Notes under the pieces: generated by a model
What the model saw: only the letters and a program-made list of their open reading frames with translations
What the model was told of the DNA's origin: nothing
Database searches by the model: none
Assembly (NCBI RefSeq): GCF_900092025.1
Contig: NZ_FLTX01000041.1
Location: 1-64,000 of the forward strand
Direction of reading: 5' to 3'
DNA length: 64,000 bases
DNA from: Xanthomonas bromi
Lineage (GTDB): Bacteria > Pseudomonadota > Gammaproteobacteria > Xanthomonadales > Xanthomonadaceae
In this document: positions 26,700-35,639 of the stretch, one piece after another
Numbering within the stretch: the stretch's first letter is position 1
Layout of the letters: every line of letters starts with the position of its first letter
Program-made: the position numbers and the translations under genes

Positions 26700-27085
26700 T
26701 TGGTGATGGTGATGCGCGTGCCCTCGCCCGGCGCTGTGTCGAGGACGAAGTCATCCACCAGCCGGCGGCTGCCGGACAGGCCCAGGCCGAGTCCGCCGCC
26801 GGAGGTCCAGCCATCGGTCAGCGCCAGGTCCAGATCGGGAATGCCGGGCCCCTGGTCGCGAAAGGTCAGCCGCACGCCCTTGCGGATGCCGCTTTCCACC
26901 AGCGCCCAATCCATGTCGCCGCCACCGCCGTAGATCACGGTGTTGCGCGCCAGCTCGCTGGCCGCGGTGACCAGCTTGGTCTGGTCGACCAGCCGCAGGC
27001 CGCATTGCACCACCAGCTTGCGCACGGTCTGCCGCGCGAGCACCACATCCTGTTCGGTGCGCACCGGTTGGGAACCCGTCGTCAT
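26690..27085 (-). CDS. rsbT: Stressosome serine/threonine kinase RsbT
   Basis: A 131-residue GHKL kinase of the RsbT family. The N box ASELARNTVIYGGGG and the G boxes RDQGPGIPD and GGGLGLGLSGSRRLVDDF are intact. In known stressosomes RsbT phosphorylates RsbR and RsbS, is released on stress and then activates a downstream partner. No RsbU phosphatase is encoded here, so the released kinase must act on another target, possibly the fusion phosphatase or the histidine kinases. Overlaps rsbS by ATGA and the next gene by 10 bases. Confidence 0.92.
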   Translation of the reverse strand: MTTGSQPVRTEQDVVLARQTVRKLVVQCGLRLVDQTKLVTAASELARNTVIYGGGGDMDWALVESGIRKGVRLTFRDQGPGIPDLDLALTDGWTSGGGLGLGLSGSRRLVDDFVLDTAPGEGTRITITKWK

Positions 27086-27444
27086 GCAGTCTCGTCGGGT
27101 TGCTGCAACAGGCGCATGCCGCGTTCGACATTGAGCGCGGTGCGTACCGAGGGCAAGGTCAGGCCCAGCTCGACCAGCGTGATCGCCACGGCTGGCTGCA
27201 TGCCCACCACCACGGTTTGCGCGTCCATGATTGCGGCCAGCCCGGAGATGGTGCTGATCATGCGACCGATGAACGAATCGACGATATCCAGCGCGGAAAT
27301 GTCGATCAGCACGCCACGCGCGGAGGTGCTGCTGATCTTTTCCGACAGATCTTCCTGCAACTGCAGCGCGAGCTGATCGTGCATGTCCACCTGGATGGTG
27401 ACCAGCAGTAGATCGCCCATCCGCAGGATCGGGATACGCTCCAT
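27082..27444 (-). CDS. rsbS: Stressosome scaffold RsbS (STAS domain)
   Basis: A single STAS domain of 120 residues. The segment IDISALDIVDSFIGRMIS closely matches RsbS, with the phosphorylated serine at position 57 conserved. RsbS co-assembles with RsbR into the icosahedral stressosome and sequesters RsbT. Start ATG at 27444, one base after the rsbR stop; the stop overlaps the rsbT start by four bases. Confidence 0.93.
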   Translation of the reverse strand: MERIPILRMGDLLLVTIQVDMHDQLALQLQEDLSEKISSTSARGVLIDISALDIVDSFIGRMISTISGLAAIMDAQTVVVGMQPAVAITLVELGLTLPSVRTALNVERGMRLLQQPDETA

Positions 27445-27445
27445 G

Positions 27446-28288
27446 TCAGCTCGCCTTGCTGACGGTCACGCCGGTGCGCTTGAGCGCCAGCGCCAGCGCA
27501 TCGGCCAGGTTGGCTTTGGTGACGATGCCTTGCAGATCCAGGCCCAGATGCACGATGGTCTGCGCAATCTGCGGGCGCACGCCGCTGATGATGGCATCGG
27601 CCCCCATCAGCCGGATCGCGGTGACGGTCTTGAGCAAGTGCTGCGCCACCAGCGTGTCCACGGTGGGCACGCCGGTGATGTCGATGATGGCGATTTCCGA
27701 GCCGGTATCGACAATGCGCTGCAACAGCGACTCCATCACCACCTGTGTACGCTGCGAATCCAGCGTGCCGATCATCGGCAAGGCCAGCACGCCGTCCCAC
27801 AGTTTCACCACCGGAGTGGAGAGCTCCAGCATCTCTTCCTGCTGACGCACGATGATGTCTTCGCGGGTCTTCTGGAACGCCTTGACGGTGTACAGGCCCA
27901 GGCGGTCGAGCAATTCCGATAGCGCCCACAGCTGCTGGCCGAGCTCTTCCGGGGTACTGACGTATTCGCGCTGCACCAGCGCAAACAACACACGCTTGAG
28001 CGAAAAGATGAAGTTGGCGGTCTCCTGCGAATCGAAGCCGCGCGTGGCGCGGTCCCGCGAGAGATTTTCCAGAAAGCGCCGCACCTCGCTCCACTCGGCG
28101 CTGTCCAGGCTGCTGCCGTCGTCCTTCAACGAGGTCACCAGCAGGCGCAGGAATTCGCCCGCCTGCGCTTCGAACTCCTGCCGCGACAGACGCGCATCAT
28201 TGCCCGGTGTGGAACCCAGCCATGCGGCCAGCAACGCACTTTCCTGGCCACGAATCGCATCGATGGAGCGCTGTTGCAATGCCACCAT
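27446..28288 (-). CDS. rsbR: Stressosome sensor-scaffold RsbR
   Basis: A 280-residue protein with an all-helical N-terminal sensory region (about 1-155) and a C-terminal STAS domain. The STAS sequence keeps the RsbR motif VPTVDTLVAQHLL with a phosphorylatable Thr, and a Ser in TLDSQRTQ at the position of the second RsbR phosphosite. The N-terminal domain has no haem-binding signature that I can identify, so the signal is unknown. The ATG at 28288 is chosen over upstream in-frame codons because family similarity begins there; the ribosome-binding site is weak. First gene of the operon. Confidence 0.9.
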   Translation of the reverse strand: MVALQQRSIDAIRGQESALLAAWLGSTPGNDARLSRQEFEAQAGEFLRLLVTSLKDDGSSLDSAEWSEVRRFLENLSRDRATRGFDSQETANFIFSLKRVLFALVQREYVSTPEELGQQLWALSELLDRLGLYTVKAFQKTREDIIVRQQEEMLELSTPVVKLWDGVLALPMIGTLDSQRTQVVMESLLQRIVDTGSEIAIIDITGVPTVDTLVAQHLLKTVTAIRLMGADAIISGVRPQIAQTIVHLGLDLQGIVTKANLADALALALKRTGVTVSKAS

Positions 28289-28962
28289 GAGATCACCCAC
28301 CAAAAGAAGAAAAGGTTGGGCATGCGGGCTGGACTGCGCCCAAACCGACGCGGCGCCCCCACGCCGATGTATTGCACAATAAAGCAATTCAGGTTGGGCA
28401 ACCAGCGGCCCAACCCGTAGCAGTCATCCGGTCCCTACCGAACGCAGTGTGGCATTGCAGCGTACGCGCCGAACGTACGCCGGTCCACGCCTGCGGATCT
28501 GCGCTGTGCCAGCGCTCATGCATGGCAGGGCGGCGCAAGAAACACCCGCACTCAGCGTGGACCCTAGCGACGGCCGATGGGAAGGCACGTCACTGCGCCT
28601 CGATCACCGGGCGTTTGGCTCTCGATCGGCAGTGACATCACTCAGGTCGGCAACGACCATCGAGTCCAGATTGGCTACTTGCGCGTAAGAGGCCGCAGAG
28701 CCATAGCGCTGCACGTGCGCTTGAAGGCAAGGCGTGCAGTTGAGCCATCGTCCTGTCGGCAACGCGGCACCGCATCCAACCCGAGGCGGTAGGCCGGCAT
28801 CAGTGCGGCCAGCCGATCTTCATGGACGGATTGACGACACCAGATGTGGCGACGCGCATCGAGAGCCGCGCCAGTAAGCGCACCACGAATCCCGAATGCC
28901 CGATTCCCACTCCCGGCGGCGACCGAATGACCGGCCGCAACAGGACCATTCCGATCGCGTCC
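28289..28962. other. Intergenic upstream of the stressosome operon
   Basis: A 674-base spacer between the TPR gene stop and rsbR. It must contain the promoter of the stressosome operon, but no clear hexamer pair was found. It carries an AATCCC repeat at 28886-28918. No coding frame is convincing. Confidence 0.55.
28886..28918. repeat. Intergenic AATCCCGAAT repeat, copy 3
   Basis: Two AATCCC/ATTCCC units followed by CACTCCCGGC. It shares the CACTCCCGGC end with the copy at 55801-55832. It lies 45 bases past the TPR gene stop. Confidence 0.55.
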
Positions 28963-31287
28963 TTACAACCCGTAACGCTCCACCGCAGCCAGATGCCGCT
29001 GCGGATCCTGGCCGCAGGCTTCGGCAAGTCGCAACCAGCACATCGGATGCGGCCACTGCGCTGTGGCTGCAAGCAAGGCGCGATGCAATTCGAGCGGCGC
29101 AACCGCTTCCGGCAAGGCCACGGTGAACAGCACGCCCGGCAAACCCGAACCCGCCCCTTCCGGATCGAAGCCATCCGGATCGTCCGGGTCGATCAACCGA
29201 TAGTCGTCGCGACTATGCAGCCACAGCTTCCAACCGCGCGCGTCGATATCATTGCGCAACGCATCGATGGCTGCTTCGCCAGGATGCACGCCGTCTACCA
29301 GCCAGCTGTTCGCATAGCCTCCCGCCTGCAGCACATGCACCTGCGCGTAAGTCGGCACAAAATGCTCGCGTTCGGCCTCGTCTTCCGGCAGCGGATACAG
29401 CAGTTCAGCGTCGAACACCACCCAGTCGCCGACATGCTGGCGCCGATGCGCGGGCGCGTTCTCGACGATGCGTGCAGTCACCGGGCCGGTCCGGCGCGCG
29501 TAATACTCGGCTAGCTCGCCATCGTCGATGCACCGCACGATCACCCAGCCCAAGGTCTCTTCGACCACGCCGCTGGTGCTGCTCAGCTCCATGCCGATCG
29601 CCTGCGCAGAGGCACGTACAGCGTCCCAATCCTGCGCCGCACTGGCCGCCGTCATGTGGTCCCAATACGCAGAACGCGGCTCTTCCAGCAGCTCGGTGAG
29701 TTGCCGGTAGACAGCGGCAGCCTCCGCAAACCGGTGGGTGTTGAGATACATGCGCGCCAACAGCCCACGCGCACCGTGCGAGCCGGGCGACAGCTCCACT
29801 AGTGCGGTGCAGGCGCGCTCCAACGCCGGCCAATCGGCCAACCGCTGCGCCAGCTGCGCCTCGCACCACAAGGCCGCCACCGGCACCTGCGGGCGATACA
29901 ACTGCGCCAACCGACGCACACCGGCGTCATCGCCGCGGCCCAGCAACAGATTCATCAGACGAAACGTCGGGCTGGTCTCGCGATCGGCATGCCGCTGCAC
30001 GAATGACCACAGCAAGGTGATCGCGTCCTCGTCGGCCGCGCAGGCGCTCAAGGCCGACGCAGTGGTGTCCACAAGCTCGGCATCGTCCGGACATTGCGCA
30101 ACCGCCTGCAGCAGCCACTGCGCTTCGCGCTCGGGATTACGCGCGGCATCGTCGCCTCGCGCGTTCAACCATTCCAGTAATTGTGCGGCCGGGACCGGCG
30201 CGACTTCTCCCGCAGGCGCCGCATCGATGCGTGCGGCCAAATCATCCAGCACCTGCGTTGCCCCGCGGTCCTGGCGCAGCTTGGGCAGATGCGCACGCGC
30301 AAGCGCCAGATGCCGGCGTGCGGTCCATATCGCGCCACGCTGCAGTGCCAGGTCGATCGCAAGCTCGGCCGCCTCGATCAGCATGCGATATGCACCGACC
30401 TGCACGTAGTGATCGAGCATCAGCTGCAAGCGGCTGCCCAGGTCCCAGCTATTACGCTCGGGCGCAAGCGACACCAGCACTGCCACTGCACGCAACCAAT
30501 GCAGGCGGTAACGCGGGGCAACCTTGCGCCATGGCAGCAGCGCTTCCATTGCTTCGTCGTCGCGATGCAACAAGGCCAGCGCGCGCGCTTTCTGCAGGCG
30601 CCGCGGCTGGCTGCAATTGGCCCACTCGGCGCCTTCGCGTGCTGCTTCGCGTTCGCGTTGCTCGATCAATGCCAGAGCGTCTTTCGCGCGCCCTAACGCG
30701 AGCAGGATCGAGATACGCATATCCGGCACGCCGTCATAGATCTCGCCACCGTGGGCCACGATGGTCTGCGTCTGCCGGTCCAGATACGCCAATGCCGCCT
30801 CGCCGCGCCCGTCGTCGAGCAAGGCATCGGCTTTTTCGCAACTCAGGCACTGATAGCACGACCAGTTCGGGTCGATGCGGCCCAGCGTTTCCTCGCAGAC
30901 CTCGATACGCTCCTGCACCCAGCCCGGACCATCGATGTTGGCGTAGCACGCGGCAAGATCCTGGGTGACGCAGACCGACTGCGGGCAGTCCACCGCATCG
31001 GCACGGTGCGCCCGCTCGAACAGTGCCACCGCATCGCCCAGCGCGCGTTCGCCCTCGCACAGGTTGCCGACCCGGTTGCGCATTTCCCAATGACCGACAA
31101 AGACTTCCAGCCAGGGGTTGGCCAGGGTTTTGCCCAGCGCACGCGCCTCGGGCAGCAACGCTTCGGCACGTTCGATCTGCAGATCGCAGATATGGTCGGT
31201 CAGGCGGGTGAGCAGTTGCGCGTTCTGCGGCTGCCCGGCTTCGCCCAGATCGTCCTGCAGCTTCTCCACCCAGTTCCAGATTTCCAT
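28963..31287 (-). CDS. Large TPR-repeat protein paired with an HSP90-like ATPase
   Basis: A 774-residue protein without signal peptide or membrane segment. The first 560 residues are helical pairs with TPR character (for example residues about 150-260 and 420-540, with ALALLHRDDEAMEALLPW and YLNTHRFAEAAAVYRQL). The last 180 residues form a different alpha/beta region containing VGDWVVFDAELLYPLP and a DDYRLIDPDDPDGFDPEG acidic stretch; I do not recognise its family. It starts 22 bases after the HSP90-like gene, so the two are co-transcribed. In eukaryotes TPR proteins are HSP90 co-chaperones, and the pairing suggests a similar physical link, but no function is known to me. Confidence 0.8.
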   Translation of the reverse strand: MEIWNWVEKLQDDLGEAGQPQNAQLLTRLTDHICDLQIERAEALLPEARALGKTLANPWLEVFVGHWEMRNRVGNLCEGERALGDAVALFERAHRADAVDCPQSVCVTQDLAACYANIDGPGWVQERIEVCEETLGRIDPNWSCYQCLSCEKADALLDDGRGEAALAYLDRQTQTIVAHGGEIYDGVPDMRISILLALGRAKDALALIEQREREAAREGAEWANCSQPRRLQKARALALLHRDDEAMEALLPWRKVAPRYRLHWLRAVAVLVSLAPERNSWDLGSRLQLMLDHYVQVGAYRMLIEAAELAIDLALQRGAIWTARRHLALARAHLPKLRQDRGATQVLDDLAARIDAAPAGEVAPVPAAQLLEWLNARGDDAARNPEREAQWLLQAVAQCPDDAELVDTTASALSACAADEDAITLLWSFVQRHADRETSPTFRLMNLLLGRGDDAGVRRLAQLYRPQVPVAALWCEAQLAQRLADWPALERACTALVELSPGSHGARGLLARMYLNTHRFAEAAAVYRQLTELLEEPRSAYWDHMTAASAAQDWDAVRASAQAIGMELSSTSGVVEETLGWVIVRCIDDGELAEYYARRTGPVTARIVENAPAHRRQHVGDWVVFDAELLYPLPEDEAEREHFVPTYAQVHVLQAGGYANSWLVDGVHPGEAAIDALRNDIDARGWKLWLHSRDDYRLIDPDDPDGFDPEGAGSGLPGVLFTVALPEAVAPLELHRALLAATAQWPHPMCWLRLAEACGQDPQRHLAAVERYGL

Positions 31288-31309
31288 CGCACGTCCTTCG
31301 ATGCGGCGC

Positions 31310-33175
31310 TCAGCGCGCCAGCAGTTGACTCACCGCCTCGGCAAGATCGCCGAAGGCCTTGTTCAGATCGCCACCACCCGCCTCGACACCGCCGGGCGGC
31401 GCGGTGCGGCCTTGCGCAGACACGATCACCTTCAGCGAGCGCAGCAACCGCGCCGCGACCACCGCCTGCGGATTGCCGGCACGCTGCGCGGCCAGCAAGG
31501 CCTGCAGCGCCGGATTATCGAGATTCAGATACAGCCGCTGAGTCTGCCGCGCTTCGATGCGCGCGGTGAATTGCCGCGCCAGCCGCAACGCCGCAGTGGA
31601 CACCCGCTTGTCGTTCTCGTCCTGCTCCAGCCGACGTTTGAGCTCGGCCTCGCGATCAGGCACCACCACCAGCGGCAATTCCTGCGGACTGAAACGCGCC
31701 GGCACCAGCGCTTCGCCATCGCCCAGATGCTGTTCCAGCCAGGCCAGTTCATCGGCCGGCAGCGTGTCCAGATGGAACAACTGGCGGTTGCCCTGCTCGG
31801 TGCCCAGCTCGACCAGGCGTACCCCTTTGGCCTGTGCCCAACGCCGCAGAAACGGCACCACCGCATACCGATTTCCATAGGCCACCGGCACGCCCATCGC
31901 GCGGAACAGCGTTTCTTCGAAACCGCTGTCGCTGTCCAGGATCACATGCACCGCACCGCGCGACGGCAATTGCTGCGCCGGCAGATCGCCTTGCGACGTC
32001 GGCACCCGTACGTGTTCCAGCAGCAAGTCGAACAGGCGCTCATCGCACAGCGCCGCGCCCAGCAGGGCTTCGTTGTGACGTATCAGAATGCGTCGCCACG
32101 CTTCCGGCTGCTGGCGTGCGACATCGGCCAGGCCTTGCACCAGAGCCTCGGACAAGGCGTGCTGCACCGAGCTATAGACCGTATCGCGCTGCAAATCCTC
32201 GCGGCTTGCGGTAGGCGTCAACCGATTGGATTCGATCACCCCACCGATGAAGCCCGCCCACGGCGGCAGCAGCTCGCGCGCATTGTCGTCCAACAACATG
32301 CCACGCAGGAACACGGACAGATTGCGGTTGTCGCTGGTGCCATAGGTGGCGCCGTCCTGCACCCACAACAGGCCGACCGCATCGCTGCCCTCTTCCGCAC
32401 GCACCGGCATGCAGCACAACGGCTCGAAATTGTGCTCGAAGCGCGCGGCGAACTCGCGTTGACGGCGCCAGGCCTGCACCGGATGCAGCGGCACGGCGTC
32501 CTGCATGCGCCACGGCGGCGGCTCGGGATTGATCGGCTGCGGATCGGCACCGATACAGATCGGCTCACGTAAGAGCGCGCAGTAACGCGACAGAATCTCG
32601 CGCAACCGTCCTTCCTGTGCCAACGACAGATAATCGTCGTGCAGTTCCAGCACCACCTCGGTGCCCACCTGCGCACGCGCCGGCATCGGGCTGACCGTGT
32701 ACTGCTCAGCATTACTGGAGATGTAGCAATGACCCAGCGTGGGAGACTGGTACGAGGTCGTGCGTACGGTCACCCGCCGCGCCAGCACGAAGGCGGACAA
32801 AAAGCCCAGGCCGAACATGCCGATCAGGCCGCTGTCCTCGTGGCCGCCCTGGCGTAGCCCACGTGTGTAACCCACCCCCACGGTGGCCAGGTAATCGTGG
32901 ATTTCCTGCTGGGTCAGTCCGGCACCGGTATCGACGATGCGCACGCTGCCTTGCGCGGCATCGGCATGCACTTCGATGCGCGATTCGCCTTGCCAATCGG
33001 GTTGTTCCAGACGGCGACGCAGGATGGAGTCGTGCGCGTTCTGTACCAGCTCGCGCAGCGCCACCACCGGAGTGGAATACAGGTGCTTGCTGAGGACCGA
33101 CATCAGTCCATTGAGATCGACGCCTGCCCGCCGGATCTGCGAGGCGTCGTCCGCCTCGGAAGTGTGGTCTTGCAT
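31310..33175 (-). CDS. HSP90-family ATPase, divergent from HtpG
   Basis: A 621-residue HSP90-like protein. The N-terminal GHKL ATPase domain has LRELVQNAHDSI (catalytic Glu and Mg-binding Asn), DTGAGLTQQEI and GMFGLGFLSAFVLARRV, and the middle domain includes LFLRG-type VFLRGMLLDDN and PTASREDLQRD. It differs from HtpG in the lid (VGVGYTRGL in place of the IAKSGT motif) and in a divergent C-terminal region, so it is a separate lineage. Start ATG at 33175; 34 extra upstream codons are open but Arg/Trp-rich. It lies 211 bases downstream of hrpX on the same strand. Confidence 0.88.
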   Translation of the reverse strand: MQDHTSEADDASQIRRAGVDLNGLMSVLSKHLYSTPVVALRELVQNAHDSILRRRLEQPDWQGESRIEVHADAAQGSVRIVDTGAGLTQQEIHDYLATVGVGYTRGLRQGGHEDSGLIGMFGLGFLSAFVLARRVTVRTTSYQSPTLGHCYISSNAEQYTVSPMPARAQVGTEVVLELHDDYLSLAQEGRLREILSRYCALLREPICIGADPQPINPEPPPWRMQDAVPLHPVQAWRRQREFAARFEHNFEPLCCMPVRAEEGSDAVGLLWVQDGATYGTSDNRNLSVFLRGMLLDDNARELLPPWAGFIGGVIESNRLTPTASREDLQRDTVYSSVQHALSEALVQGLADVARQQPEAWRRILIRHNEALLGAALCDERLFDLLLEHVRVPTSQGDLPAQQLPSRGAVHVILDSDSGFEETLFRAMGVPVAYGNRYAVVPFLRRWAQAKGVRLVELGTEQGNRQLFHLDTLPADELAWLEQHLGDGEALVPARFSPQELPLVVVPDREAELKRRLEQDENDKRVSTAALRLARQFTARIEARQTQRLYLNLDNPALQALLAAQRAGNPQAVVAARLLRSLKVIVSAQGRTAPPGGVEAGGGDLNKAFGDLAEAVSQLLAR

Positions 33176-33344
33176 GATCGGTCGTCGTTTCCTCGGCGAC
33201 GACGCCCATCCTCGGACGCGCCCCCCTGGGTGCCAGTGCCAGCCGGAAAGGATAGCCGCAAGCCACCTAGCACGCACGTCTCAGTTCAGCCCCTGCCCTA
33301 CGTTGCGCACCGCGACGACCGCTGCATCCCCCGACAAAACGACC

Positions 33345-33378
33345 CGCCACGGCCCGATAGCGCTACCGAGCCGTGGCG
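33345..33378 (-). terminator. Probable terminator of hrpX
   Basis: A 9-bp perfect inverted repeat (33345-33353 with 33370-33378) begins 9 bases after the hrpX stop. On the minus strand it is followed by GGTCGTTTTG, a weak U tract, so termination may be partial. Confidence 0.55.
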
Positions 33379-33386
33379 TGCAGAGA

Positions 33387-34817
33387 TTACCGCTGCAAGG
33401 TCTCCATCGGCGCCTCGTTGAAGTGCTGGCGATAGCCCTTGGCCAAGGCCGAACGGCTGCCCACGCCCCAGCGACTGGCCGCTTGCAACACGCTACCGCA
33501 GCCGCCTTCGGCCAGCAGTTCGTCGCGGATGCTCTGCATGCGGTAACGGCGCAGCACCTGGGTCGGCGACAGCCCGGTGGCGGACTTGAATGCCTGCTGC
33601 AGTGCGCGCCCGGTGACGCCGATTTGTGCGGCCACTTCATTGATCGACAGATCAGAGCGGTGCGCGTTGGTGATCATGTAGCTGTAGGCACGCCGATACT
33701 TGGCCGGCAAGCGGGCGGAAATATCGTCGCTGACGTTTGCCGGGATGCCGCTTTCCAGCAAGCGCGGCGCCTGCACCTCGCTGCGCAGGCATTGCACCGC
33801 GTCCAGCGCATAACGGTTGTAGAGCAACAACGCTTGTTCGGTGCGCCCGAGCGCCTGGCTGATCTTGGCCTGGCAATATTCAAATTCCAGGTTCCAGCGC
33901 GGCGCATGATGCCGGCCGGCACCGGCCAGCGCACGCTCGGCCAGATCGGCACGCCCTACCGCCAACGCAGCCAACGCCAGTTCCACCTGCGCGTCCTGAC
34001 GCGCGCATGGCGGGCATCCGCTGGCCGCAGCGGGCAATGCATCGATCTGCGCATCGAAGCCGAAGGTATCGCCGCCGGCGATCCGCAGCAGGTTGCGCAC
34101 ATGCCGCATGCGCTGCGCCAGCACCGGCATGCTCTCGGCCAGATCGGCGATACAGGCGCGCAGATCGCTGGGCTCGAACGCATGCGCGGCATCTTCCTGG
34201 CGCAGTGTGGCCTGCCAGAACACATGATCCCCCATGCGATCGGAGCGGCGGATACGCAGCTGCGCAATCATGTCCAAGCGCAGCGCAGTGGCGACACGCA
34301 GCCAATCCGGTGCGCTGCTCTCCAGGTCGGCCAGCACCTCGTTGGCACGCTCCAACGTCTGCAAGGCCAGCGTGCTCTGTCCCAGGTGGAAGTGGGTCAG
34401 CGCCTTGCCCAGCAGGCTTTCGACGCACAGGCTGGATGGTGTTTCGCGATCCATCGCCAACTGCGCGAAGCAGTTCAACGCCGCGCTCAGGCGCCGCTGG
34501 CTCAGCATCAACCAGGCGGTGTTGCGGCACGACAGCAGGCGCAATTGGCGCTGCTGTCCGCGCATCGCCTTCAACGCCTGCCGATACGCATCTTCGGCCT
34601 CTTCTTGATATTCCAGGATCAGCAGCGCATCGCCGCTGGCACCGAACAGGCTGACCTCATCGTCGGCCCCATCGGTTGCGCCCTGTCCGTCGCGTCGCTG
34701 TTGTAGGTGCTGCAGTCCCTGCGGCCAAGCACCAACCAGCATCCTGCTCGTATAGGTAGGAAGACGTTCTGCGTAAGACAACGCAGAAATCGCTGCAAAG
34801 TAGGTGGAAAGGATCAT
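33387..34817 (-). CDS. hrpX: HrpX, AraC-type master activator of the hrp regulon
   Basis: A 476-residue transcription factor, the exact length of Xanthomonas HrpX, with the known N terminus MILSTYFAAISALSYAERLP. HrpX activates type III secretion, effector and secreted enzyme genes through PIP boxes. The first 370 residues are helical and TPR-like; the C-terminal AraC domain (about 391-476) has the helix-turn-helix SINEVAAQIGVTGRALQQAF. It is transcribed divergently from hrpG, which controls it. The open frame extends 43 codons upstream, but ATG at 34817 with AAGAGAGAG upstream is the established start. Confidence 0.97.
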   Translation of the reverse strand: MILSTYFAAISALSYAERLPTYTSRMLVGAWPQGLQHLQQRRDGQGATDGADDEVSLFGASGDALLILEYQEEAEDAYRQALKAMRGQQRQLRLLSCRNTAWLMLSQRRLSAALNCFAQLAMDRETPSSLCVESLLGKALTHFHLGQSTLALQTLERANEVLADLESSAPDWLRVATALRLDMIAQLRIRRSDRMGDHVFWQATLRQEDAAHAFEPSDLRACIADLAESMPVLAQRMRHVRNLLRIAGGDTFGFDAQIDALPAAASGCPPCARQDAQVELALAALAVGRADLAERALAGAGRHHAPRWNLEFEYCQAKISQALGRTEQALLLYNRYALDAVQCLRSEVQAPRLLESGIPANVSDDISARLPAKYRRAYSYMITNAHRSDLSINEVAAQIGVTGRALQQAFKSATGLSPTQVLRRYRMQSIRDELLAEGGCGSVLQAASRWGVGSRSALAKGYRQHFNEAPMETLQR

Positions 34818-35639
34818 GCCGGTCTCTCTCTTGAGGGGGCGAAGCAAAAGACAACAAACGCCGAACTCGCTGGCGCAAACGATTGTATGCAGCGGATCCA
34901 ATAGATTTTCTAACTCGAAGACACTGAAAAAATCAAAAAACCTCACTCTGTCCTCGGATGTGCACGTCGTGCGTTTCGCGAGGCACGGTGAGTTTTTAGA
35001 TACCGATTGCGTCGTCTTGTGTCGGACATTTCATGCCATGCGGTCGGGTATTGATGCAGTCGAGGTGCACCAATGCTCCCGCGTCGCCGGAGAACGTCTG
35101 CGAACACGCTGCTTCCACGCACATTGACCGTTGTCAGCCGCAGTCATGGCGATGTCACATTGCTGCGCGTGCCCGCATACCGAAGCTGACTCGATGGCTG
35201 GCAGCAGGGCGGATCGCGCAGGCAGATTGCAGTCGACGTATTCCAGATCCGAGCGATCGCACTACAAATCGCAATAGCTTGGTCTAGACCTTGGCCGCCC
35301 GATGCACCTGGTCTCGCATCTCGGTACGTCACTGCGCCGCGGCGGCATGCGCAATAAGCGCATTCGGCCCAGACATGCCCGACATGTCAGAACTCCGTTA
35401 CGCCTAGATGAGCGCGAGTTAAAGCTACCCGCTGCAAACCCGAAGAATCGTACGCAACCATGAAACTTTTGGTCCTTGCAATGGTACATACCATTGGTCC
35501 GGTTCTGCCGGGCTTCCCCGGCAACCACTGGTCCGACGATGCATCGATTTCTCTATCTGGGTTCTGTCTTGACGTCGGCCGACCGGCATCGGCATCCGAC
35601 CGACGACTGGCTTATGCGCCGCCCCCGGCAGGTCGGCTG
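34818..35639. other. hrpX-hrpG divergent intergenic region
   Basis: An 822-base control region. It is poorer in GC than its surroundings, notably at about 34900-34950, with A runs. On the minus strand TACAAT (34882-34887) could be the hrpX -10, with no good -35, as expected for an activated promoter. No PIP box (TTCGC-N15-TTCGC) was found by eye. The plus frame open from 35460 could extend hrpG by 60 codons, but the extension has no domain features. Confidence 0.6.
34882..34887 (-). promoter_or_regulatory. Candidate -10 element of hrpX
   Basis: TACAAT on the minus strand about 65 bases upstream of the hrpX ATG. The hexamer 17 bases further upstream (GAAAAT) is far from consensus, so transcription would need an activator such as HrpG. 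Position is only a candidate. Confidence 0.35.

Noticed and set aside
34975-35000. Possible PIP box at a TTCGC upstream of hrpX
   Set aside because: No second TTCG lies at the required 15-base spacing.
35460-35639. 60-codon upstream extension of hrpG
   Set aside because: The established HrpG is 263 residues from the ATG at 35640, and the extension has no domain or ribosome-binding support.
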